Source: Nipponacmea schrenckii (lineage: Eukaryota; Mollusca; Gastropoda; Lottiidae). Taken from it: a stretch of 64,000 nucleotides of DNA. The stretch is from contig CM060199.1 of assembly GCA_030562195.1 (NCBI GenBank), forward strand, positions 39,018,338 through 39,082,337, in the 5' to 3' direction. Under the pieces are notes generated by a model that searched no databases, was not told the DNA's origin, and saw nothing but the letters and a program-made list of their open reading frames with translations. Each line of letters begins with the position of its first letter. Position 1 is the first letter of the stretch. The position numbers were made by a program, and so were the translations under genes. Positions 34,501 through 46,500 of this stretch are shown here, one piece after another.

Positions 34501-37500
34501 CCCACACACAATCTCAACTGTCAGACGGATTCACAGTTTGAGAATATTTTCAACTCCTTCCTTCAATAAATTTATATTCTGTCTATTTAGGTGGAGCAAT
34601 ATCTAATTTCTATGGTGTTTTACTGGCCAGACAGAAATATTTACCTCAGGCCAGATTAAATGGTATGTTTGGATGTGGTGAACCCGTTATTTTTACTTCA
34701 AAACAGGTAATAATATTATTATAGTCTTTCCTATGTCTGTGTCGTCACTTTACTCAAAATATCATAAACTATAGGTCCATTCCCTCTACCCTAGATGTCA
34801 TTTGATAAGCTATGAACCCTTTTGAATATAACTCGTATTACACTATATACATCGTGAACTTGGTTCCAATACGAGACGTTATTTATACTTGGGTATAATG
34901 TCCTTAAAAATACGTCGTCAGTATAAAAACTTCATCCTTATATTAAAACAAACGTCATTCTTATTATACATCATACGGTATGAAAGTACGTGTAATTCTG
35001 AAAAACCCTACACCATCCTTCAAATAATTGTCTTTAATCCGAATAAACCTAATCTTTCTTTAAATCTGCTCAAATTAACTGTTTCCGTGTAAAACCGGAA
35101 CAAATCAATGCTATTAAAGCCAGCTGAAAGAATTTTAAGTGGAATAGATCAAAATTAATTCCAGCTTTTAAAAAAGACAAATTTGTTAATTCTTCCTTTC
35201 AGAAGATCAATATGGCCCTAACCTAGGATTAGTCCGTGGGAAATCTAAATATCTGACTGGTTCGTACTCAACTCCTGGCGCTTTCTTTTCTTTAGTCCGA
35301 CGGTTCCATTTAATGACAAGTTGATACACTTTAATTTCAGATTTCCGTAACTCTTTTTAAATTAAATAATTGAATCGTCTACGATATAACAAAAAAGTAT
35401 CAACTGTTTATTTCCCAAACCTTTATTACAATGTTCACGTTTGATCAGAGGAAGATCTACCCAGCTGGTCTCATTACTGCGGTCAATTTTAGGATTCAGG
35501 ATTGAAATGCATGCAAACCTTAACCCATATTTCATTCTTGAAAGAGTTCCGAGTACCAAACAAACAGAGTTCCTAGACCCTTATTACTGAATAACTCGTA
35601 TCATTACTATGACCAATTCTAGGATTCAATGTGGCTCAAGCAATTTTTGGACATTGTGATCATTTTGTATTTTATTGCATGCAAACCTTAAACCATATGT
35701 TATTTTTAAAAGAGGTCTGATTAACAAACAATCAGTTTTCCCAGACCCTTATTACTTCTGATACTCGTATCAATACTGTGATCCATTCTAGGGTTCAGAA
35801 AATGAAATATGGCTCAAGAAATTGAAGGACATTGTGATCATTTTGTATTTTATTGCATGCAAACCTTAAACCATATTTCATTCGTAACAGAGATCTGAGT
35901 ACCAATAGATTGGATTACGTTCTACGTGGCAGTAAATCTAATAACTAGCCTACTATATTTTTGTTAACTCCAGTTAAAACTGTGGAACCTCGGGTAATTA
36001 TATACCATGGAACAATATCGCTATATCAATTGATACCCTTAGTACTTCAGACGTTTTTTCTTCCGCTAGATAATCACAAGGTGGAAAGCTTTTAGTGGAC
36101 AATTTGTCCATTTTTAAACAGTTTTTACATGTTTATGATATCGTACTTCCATGTCTTTATTAAAGTGATACTGCGTCTTAGAATGGACATAACATTTAAG
36201 TTCTCAAGAATAGTCAATACGAGTATATATTCATCAGTAGATAACCTGCTGCCCTAAATAACATAACAGAATCCTTATATAATCTCATAAATCCCTACAT
36301 ATAGTAATTATCCATACAAATGCAATTGATTATTGCAAAACGCGCAATAACTTTTTTTCCAGATTTTTACAGAGATTATGTTACTTTATGACACCAGGTA
36401 AGTTCACTGATGAATATATACTCATATTAACAATTGTTGAGAACTTAAATTTTATGTTTATTCTAAGAAGCGGTAGGCCTATCACTTCTTGAGCCGATTT
36501 CTTTTTTTCATTGAATGTAAATTCAGTTTTTAATTTAGTGCAAAATTGGTTTTGTCAATTATAATTTTTTGCTCTTATCTTTTTTAGAGCCACTACTCTA
36601 TAAAGAGAGCAGCTATTTTACTGGGTATAGGAGCTAATAATGTTATTTATGTAGATTGTGATCAAAGGTAAGATAGTTCTTATTAAAAAATCTCTTGGGA
36701 AATAGAAAATCTCTTGGGAATAGAAAATCTCTTGGGAAATAGAAAATCTCTTGGGAAAAAGAAAATCTCTTGGGAAATAGAAAATCTCTTGGGAATAGAA
36801 AATCTCTTGGGAAATAGAAATTTGGAAAGTAAATCTTTGGAAATCTTGGAAATAGTTCTTGTGAAATAATACTTATTGTCTTAATCTGTTATGTGTCAAT
36901 TAAAAGCCATATAAAAATCCTAAAACGCAATAAGTCAAAACTATGAGGTTAACATTTGCTATAACTATTTTCATATTTTTATTTATGAATGTTTTATCCA
37001 CGTCAAAAAGTAACCTGCCATCCTTTTCGAGTTCAATGATGTTTATACACTTAAAATGATTGTATCGAATTCTTTAATGAGGTATTGAATATTTGCTATT
37101 GATGCAAATGCATGATTTTCATCGAAAGGTGACAACAGCAAAACGCAAGGTATGGCATGGTATGTTGCAATTGATGCTGTAGAGCAAAGTGGGTATAAAT
37201 TGCAACTTTGCAAGTGTGGACCTTCGCGTTTTGCTGTTGCAGCAAAATACCTTTAAGTGCATCACATTATAGGACAATTGCATCTAAAAAGAAAAGGAGG
37301 ATCTCAGAAATAAGTTAGTTATTTTAATTTATTGACCCGCCCTTGTAATATACAGTCTAATAGAATAATAACTGGTTACCAGCTTGATTTTGAACCGTAT
37401 ACTTTTATTTATAATACGCAGAACATAGATCCGTTTATTTGCTGCACATGTACTTGTGTATTTTTAGACGAATTGTATATATTTTTTTTGTTTTTTTTCC

Positions 37501-40500
37501 CCAAATGTATTGCCCCATGGGCTGAATGTGAGACAGGACCATGTCCTTATGTATTGGGCCTAATTCTGACCCATGTAAAATAAAGAGTCTATGTTTGTCT
37601 CTATGGACTGAATGTTAGACAGGACCATGTCCTTCTGTATTGGGCCTAATTCTGACCCATGTAAGAAAAAGAGTCTATGTTTGCTCTATGGACTGAATGT
37701 GACACAGGACCATGTCCTTATGTATTGGGCCTAATCTGCCATGTAAAATAAAGAGTCTATGTTTGTCTCTATGGACTGAATGTTAGACAGGACCATGTCC
37801 TTGTGTATTGGGCCTAATTCTGACCCATGTAAAATAAAGAGTCTATGTTTGTCTCTATGGACTGAATGTTAGACAGGACCATGTCCTTGTGTATTGGGCC
37901 TAATTCTGACCCATGTAAAATAAAGAGTCTATGTTTGTCTTTATGGACTGAATGTGAGACAGGACCATGTCCTTGTGTATTTGGCCTAATTCTGACCATT
38001 GTAAAATAAAGAGTCTTGTTTGTCTCTATGGACTGAATGTTAGACAGAACCATGTCCATGTGTATTGGGCCTAATTCTGACCCATGTAAAATAAAGAGTT
38101 TATTATTATTATTATTATTATTAATAATTAAACTACAAAGCACTGATTTAAGATTGGTATAAATAATCGTACTTCTTTATCTTACATCAGAATTCTATTT
38201 CCCGGTTTAAACCATGAATTTATCGAGTACCCAAGTCCCAAGTTGGTTTCTAGAATTATTAACTACCATCATCTGTTGACATAGCTCTAATCTTCACCAG
38301 AATTCTATTATTTCTTCTCTCAAGTGGTCATCTTCTATTGTTGATATACGTCATTAATGATCACTTGAATTGGTCACTCTACTCGCTGTACTGGTCTTAT
38401 CCAGACTTTCGAACACGTTCGGACTCTCAATTACAGCCTGAATCAGGTCCATTTTCCATTATATGCAAATTTCTGACGAAAGTATGCTTTCGTACAAAAT
38501 ACTCACAGGCACCAGATTCTGATAAAGAAAAAAAAAAAAAAAAATTCGTATATGTATTAAGAGTTTTTTTTTTATCAGAATCTGGTGCCTGTGAAAATAC
38601 TAGATAAGTGATTAGGGCCTCCGATACTGCCTCACCCTGACAGTTTTCTATAGAAGGGGCGGTTGTTAAGTTACCAGTTAAACGTTAATTTAAATGATTG
38701 ACCTTATTATTTGGTTTTGATCGAAGTCATACTCTGCTACAAGTGACACTTTTCAAATCGACGTTTCGTTTGTAAACAATTAAATGAAAATTGTTTGAAT
38801 GAAACATTGTAGGTTTTGTGGGGTTATTAACATTTCAACTAGTATATAAAAATATATAATCATTAATACATATTACTCATATCTAGACCTTTTTAAATTC
38901 AATTATTTATTAGCCAGAATTACCTGTCAATTTGAAAAGGGTTAAGGGTAGTTGGAGTACAGTTCTTAAAGCTTATCCATTGTAAAGAAGCCTATTTAAA
39001 CGTCATGTTTTATAAATACCTCTCATCAGACCTTCTTTAACAGAGATCTATATGGATCTATATAATGGTGATCACAGTGAGGGTAGTATGTAAATATTGG
39101 AGGTCAATAGGTCAATAACCATTGATCATTGATAGTCTTTTCTTCTCGAAATTGATCCTCGCTTTGTGAGGGTTGAATTCAGACAGTTAAAAACATCAAA
39201 ATTCTACTGTAAGCAGCTGAAAACAATGACATATAGTGACATAGCCTGCTCGCTTGTTACAAATCAACTGAGTGATGTATGGACGAGTAAGGGTGTGAGG
39301 GTGGGAGTGTAGGGGAGGTGGGGGGTCCTTGGCGTGGCATGTAACAAAGAGTGTTTGATAGGTATCTGAATCTGTTTTGAAATATAACGTAGTGTCTTTC
39401 GTTACATTTATATCTTTATCTACATGGTTTGAGAATATATTCAAGGATTTTATATTCGACCATTCATTTAGATGAAAAAAAAATGCTGAAACGCCATGAA
39501 CTGTAGAAAATACACTTTGAAGATCCCTCAACAGTTGAGACTAAAATCTAGTATGTCAATGAAGAAGGTAAAGATGGGTAAATGAATAAAATACTTATAA
39601 AAATAAATATATTTATTACAGTCCGAAAAGAAAATAATTGTATAATACAAAAGCCAAAAATAATGTGATGTTAAAGCCAAAAATAATGTGATGTCAAAAA
39701 TAGTATGTTTTAATAGCCAAAATCTTTCCAAAAATAGAAGCCAAAAATGAATTTAGAAGCCAAAAATAGTTCAATATAGTTTTAAATGCCAATAAGACTC
39801 GGCGTACATGTACTATAATATTCCAAAATATAATAGATAATACAACTGAAAGACAATGTGGTAGTCAGGTAGAAATAGGCCCTGGGGCATTCATTCTTAA
39901 AATCAGTAACATCTTCTACCGTATCTGGTCGGAACAATCATCATAGGTTTTGCGTCATTGTTATAAACCAGCATCTCCTCTAATAGAATGGGCAGTTTAC
40001 TTGGAAAAAACTTCCTAGCGAAACGTCTCTTTACTCGGGAGTGTTTCTTGAGGTGTTCATCCCAGTAAGGACTGTTTCCGTACACAACAGGGAAATCGAT
40101 TCCTGGTAGACATGCCCATCTAGGTACATCCAGGGGTAGTTGTTCATATTTCTCCTCACACCAATCTTCTATCTCGACATACGATTCAAAAGGTCATCGT
40201 CATTGTTCTGGATATCGGTTATCTGCTCTTCCTTCTTTTCCAAGATGGTGTCCGTAGGAGTCTTCTCTGGCACGTCGTAGTCAATGCCTTTAAGTCGCAT
40301 CCATGTTGGAATGTTGGTTAGAGGTGTCTGGGTCCAAGGTTCATTAGCCCAAACTAAATCTTCACAAACATCGATAATCTTTTCATCCTTCTCTTCCAAG
40401 ATTTTGACAGTTGAAGTTTTTTCTGGCACGTCAAAGTCAATGCCTTTAAGTCTCATCCATGTTGGAATGTTAGTTAGAGGTGTCTGGGTCCAAGGTTCAT

Positions 40501-43500
40501 TAGCCCAAACTAAATCTTCACAAACATCGACCTTGGGACCTGAAATACGTAAAATTATACGAAAGTTAGAATTAGTGACCAATTAACATTCAGATCGGGA
40601 CACGATAGCAATAAGCGGCCATTACTCTCGATTGTAAGGATATAACACTGATTTTCCTTAAATTGTTTAAACTTCCTTGAGTGGCATTTTGTAAAATGTT
40701 GACACAATTATATGGATAACAATTATTTTATTAAATAACTTGATGTTTCGACGTGGGTACTCCCGTCTTTATCAAGCAATTAAGAGACGAGAGTAACCTC
40801 ATCGAAACATCACAAGTTATTTAATAAAGTAATTATTGTCCAGATAAATTTGTTTGATTAAACTTTGCCGTAGTGTTAAATGTATGCCCACATGACTGAA
40901 AACAGTACAGCGTGGACATTAATCGATTCATAAAATGTACAGTGAATAATAGGCCTACATTTTTTCAGAGACAACAACTATAGAATGAAATGACTAGAAT
41001 TGTTCTTGAGTGCACACTAACTTCATCTTCAGTTGGCAGTAAAATAGTCCAAATTCAACATGGATATTGAATGCTACAGAGAACTGAACTTGAAACAATG
41101 ATAATTTCGTGTTGTCAGAATGGTTTATATAAGAAAAGTGACATTACCTTCTAACTTGGTCCATTCTGGAACGACGACATCACGTGGTGTCACGGGTTTA
41201 TCGACTTGGTTGTTGTTATTCTGGTCGAAGTCACCTGAAATTATAAAAGATATTTACATAAATTGGAGGCTTACGTTTAATATTTTGGCGTAATTTATTG
41301 ATTTATTCCATGTTATAGCTTTAATGATCTAGTCTTCTATATATTGTGAGTACAGCTTTAAACATCGACGATATGATTCCTTAGGACAGTCGTTTTTATT
41401 TTTCTAGCCAAACCACAAAGGTTTTCAACCTTTTCGTAGTATAACCCCTTTCAGTATACATGTAGTTTTAATTTCTCCTTTGAAATGTTTACGTTAAATT
41501 GAAATCGTTTTTATTTTAGATCAGGCAAAATTTTAACCCCCAAACAGCGCCCCCCCCCCCCCATAATTCCCAAAACATGTAAGAAATAATAATAAACATA
41601 CCGTTAACGGTAGATACCCGATCTTCATGATGGGTCTTTGATAGATATTTCAATAGAACTTTATCCACTGAGGGACTTATAACTGGTACTCTGAAATATA
41701 AAAAAAAGACAGAAATTAAAGTTTTTCGTTTCTGATTCTAAAGACTTATTTCACAGATTTTAAACTATTTTGTATTGTGAAGTTATAGTAGTGGTGGGTG
41801 TCTCGCTAAGCAGACCATGTTTACCCTTTTCGAAACACTCGATGGCATCTGTTGGGAGGAATACACTGTCATTAGACTGTTAGGCTTGCTATTTGCCATA
41901 ATTTGTAAGATATTTTGATTAACGAAATTGCTTTATTTTAATCAAATGAACGTCGCTTTGGGAACGGCTGGTGATCTTGAATAAGTCCTCTTTACTCATA
42001 ATTCCACTCCACCCAGCTGTAAATGGGTACGGTAATCCGGGAAAGATCAATGGCACGAGTTAAAGTACAAAATCTTAAAAATCCAAATTAAATTCCTTGT
42101 AAAATATAATTCTTCAAGCACATTTAATTTACCAAAAATCTTATTTTTTAAAAGATGAACAGTAAAAAAGGAATTTTACATCAAGGGGGGTTGTCGTTAG
42201 ATGGAAATGTGTGGAACTGAAATAGGTTGTGCACTTTACAATAAGATAAGGTGCAGTAGAGTAGGACGTGAAACTCATTCATTCATTTCATTCGAATTTT
42301 ATCATTTTCTTAGACTAAGCCTACGTTGATTCGGTTTATTTAAAGTTGTAAATACCCCAACATAAAAACCGTTTGAATTGAATACTCACAAGATAGTCAT
42401 TATTTTAGTTTCCCTGAAGAAAGTTATCCTTTAAAATTTCCAAGAACGTTTCGATATGCGTCTTTCGTCTTGAAAAATCCAAAAGCTAATGACTTTTAGT
42501 CTAATTTGACGTGATGTTCATTGTGACGTCATAATAGATATAGGTGAACAGAAAACAATGGAGTTCCCTCAGAAACAAACCCCACCCACCGTTTTCATTT
42601 TACTTTCACAAATTAATATCTCAAGCAAGCCAAATTTAAATTCATATTTTTATAAGTTTTTCTTTCTATTATCTGAATAATCAAAAACACAGTCAGAATA
42701 GACTTTCAAATTTCGTGAGGACGAGAAAGGCCTTTAAAATGAAACACATAAAATGGCCTTTTTTTCTATCCTTTTATAGCCTTACTAGCTGTTATATGTT
42801 TGATGTAAATTTTCATTACAGGGTTTTGTTATTTTAAATTATTTAGAAAATCAAAGATATTTTTGCCTTTAGTTTCTTTATTACGAACCCAAAATCTATC
42901 GGAGTTATATACGTTATGTTTGATTTTTGTTATTTTTCGGTAAGAAGAGGCTGTTACAGATATTTTGACAATTATGGGAAATTGGATGTTATTCTGTTAA
43001 AATTACCTTCAATTCTACTGCAAAAACAAAAACGAAATACGTAAAGCTCTGTTTAAATTTATTTCAATGAAAAATGAAGGATGTTTTACTTTGGGGTCCC
43101 GTTTGTCAAATCAGATCATTAAAGCGGCGTGTAAATAGGAAATAAACGACTGGGTCTATCACCCTTCCAGAAGCAGGCTATCAATAAACTATACTTACGA
43201 AATTGTCATCTTTTTCTTTCAAAATCTTCAAAATAAAAACGAAATTTAGGTTTTTTTCTGTAAATTGCAGCCTGAGTTCTCAGTGAAAATCTGCACAATG
43301 CACTTATGACGTTATTAGCTTGTAACGTCATAATCAAAAATATGCTTTCCGGTTTACTTTTTGTGTTCATTTAGAACAAACCTTTTACGAGCTTCGTCTT
43401 ATACATTGACTATAACAGTCACCTTTTTTGAATCACGGAAGCGATTTAATTGGATTGTACACTACCGAATACATCCAATCGGAAGCCTCGACAAAAAGGC

Positions 43501-46500
43501 GGTAAACAAAACAATTTCTGTCGAGGGCTATGATTGACTCTATTCGCTGTAGAACAATCCAATCAAATGACTGTATTTCATGACGCAAGGTTTTAACCCA
43601 ACTTCCTACAGGAGATTAAAGGACAAAACAAAAATACAGAGAACCAACACATTAATACTGCTACGTTTCAATAAGTATTCTCTTATCGTTATCAAACAGT
43701 TCAAACTGTATAAGAACATGAAAATCAAGGTGCAATGTGAGAAACGTGATGTTCGTGTTTATAATGACTTGACCATTGGGAAAAAGGTTGATATATTATA
43801 TTTATTTGTATCATTTCTGTTGTCTATAACAGGGGTAAAATGATGATAACAGATTTAGAAGAGAAGATCGTCTCCAGTAAAAATAACGGTAAATTACCGA
43901 TATTAGTTAACTGTATGGCTGGTACTACAGTCCTGGGTGCCTACGACCCTTTAGAAGAAATCGCAGACGTCTGTCAAAAACATTCCATTTGGTTACATGT
44001 GGACGTGAGTATTCTTGAATAAGAATTTAATCTTGTCTTCTTAAAGTTTGCAGAATTACATTTCATTTCCACTTTCTGGTGTATATGCTAAATATAGTGG
44101 CCCATTCATTGAAATCCTGACCATACCCATGTCAATCTCACTCCATTAAGCCATGACCACAACAGTGTCCATTTCACCCATGGAAATCCTGACAACACCC
44201 ATGTTAGTCGTGTGGTCCTTGATTCGATTTGCTTTGAATACAAGATCCCAGAAAATGTGTAGTCTACCCAAAAATAAGAAAGGAAGTGTCTGTGAGCTAT
44301 AAATCTGATGCAAATAAACTATATTCCACTGTTATATATTTCAACAATTTTGATTTTTGTTTCAGGGAGCATGGGGTGGTTCAGTACTATTGTCACGTGA
44401 TCACAGACATCTTCTCAATGGCGTGGAAAGGTAGGTTATTCAAAATTGGACGTGGCCTCTAATAGTAAATAACATTATGAAATAAGACATAGAGCCCAGC
44501 CCGTATTTTCATTATATTCATATTTATATATTCTATACTGCTTTGCTGGTATTGTTTAATGCAGCATTTCTTTTATAGTAGACAAACCACACCCTCTTTC
44601 GCCATACTTCCTGTATAACATAACCCGTACTCGTGATGCGATGCATTTCTTTAAGACAACGTGCTGGTTTTTGCACAACTTGAAGAAGCATTTTGCTGGT
44701 AGCCTCGACAAAAGAATATTTAATATGATAACGATAAAGCTTTAAAATACTGTTAATAAAACATATAGTTCTCCTTTTTTACAACATGGTAGCTTTAATT
44801 ATACAACAAGTAACACGTCTAGTCTCTTGGAGGAAAATGTGCAATTAAACAATCCTTCTAAAGTCGTTATCCTGGAGGACATGGTCTAGCCCAAACAGTA
44901 CAGAAGTTAGTAAAACTCAATTTCATGAAATATTTCCATTTGTTTCAGGGCCGACTCGATGACATGGAATCCACATAAAATGATGGGAGTTCCTCTACAG
45001 TGTTCTGTCATACTTACTCAACATAAGGTAGGCTTATACTTACCTATACTTACTCGGTATAAGGTAGGCTTATACTTACCTATACTTACTCAACATAAGG
45101 TAGGCTTATACTTACCTATACTTACTTAGCATAAGGTAGGCTTATACTTACCTATACTTACTCAACATAAGGTAGGCTTATACTTACCTATACTTACTCA
45201 GCATAAGGTAGGCTTATACTTACCTATACTTACTAACATAAGGTAGGCTTATACTTACCTATACTTACTCAGCATAAGGTAGGCTTATACTTACCTATTC
45301 TTACTCAACATAAGGTAGGCTTATACTTACCTATACTTACTTAGCATAAGGTAGGCTTATACTTACCTATACTTACTCAACATAAGGTAGACTTATGCTT
45401 ACCTATACTTACTAAACATAAGTAGGCTTATACTTACCTATACTTACTCAACATAAGGTAGGCTTATACTGGCCTATACTTACTCACATAGGTAGACTTA
45501 TCTACCTATACTTACTCAACATAAGGTAACTTATGCTAACCTATACTTACTCAACATAAGGTAGGCTTATACTTACCTATACTTACTCAACATAAGGTAG
45601 ACTTATGCTTACCTATACTTACTAAACATAAGGTAGGCTTATACTTACCTATACTTACTCAACATAAGGTAGGCTTCCTATACTTACTCAGCATAAGGTA
45701 GACTTATGCTACCTATACTTACCACATAAGGTAGGCTTATACTTACCTATACTTACTTAGCATAAGTAGGCTTATACTTACCTATACTTACTCAACATAA
45801 GGTAGGCTTCCTATACTTACTCAACATAAGGTAGGCTTATACTTACCTATACTTACCCAACATAAGGTAAGCTTATACTTACCTATACTTACTCAACATA
45901 AGGTAGGCTTATACTTACCTATACTTACTCAACATAAGGTAGGCTTATACTTACCTATACTTACTCAACATAAGGTAGGCTTATACTTACCTATACTTAC
46001 TCAACATAAGGTAGGCTTATACTTACCTATACTTACCCAACCTAAGCTTATACTTACCTATACTTACTCAACATAAGGTAGGCTTATACTTACCTATACT
46101 TACCCAACCTAAGGTAAGCTTATACTTACCTATACTTACTCAACATAAGTAGGCTTATACTCACCTATACTTACTTAGCATAAGGTAGGCTTGGCTTATA
46201 CTTACCTATACTTACTCAGCATAAGGTAGGCTTATACTTACCTATACTTACTCAACATAAGGTAGACTTATGCTTACCTATACTTACTAAACATAAGGTA
46301 GGCTTATACTTACCTATACTTACTCAACATAAGTAGGCTTATACTCAACTATACTTACTCAGCATAAGGTAAGCTTATACTTACCTATACTTACTCAACA
46401 TAAGGTAGGCTTATACTTACCTATACTTACTCAACATAAGGTAGGCTTATACTTACCTATACTTACTCAACATAAGGTTGGCTTATCTGATTCCAAGCTA

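Noticed and set aside
40284..40586. Plus-strand 100-residue ORF with internal repeat
   Set aside because: Antisense shadow of the duplicated exon of the nested minus-strand gene, whose splice sites and phases fit.
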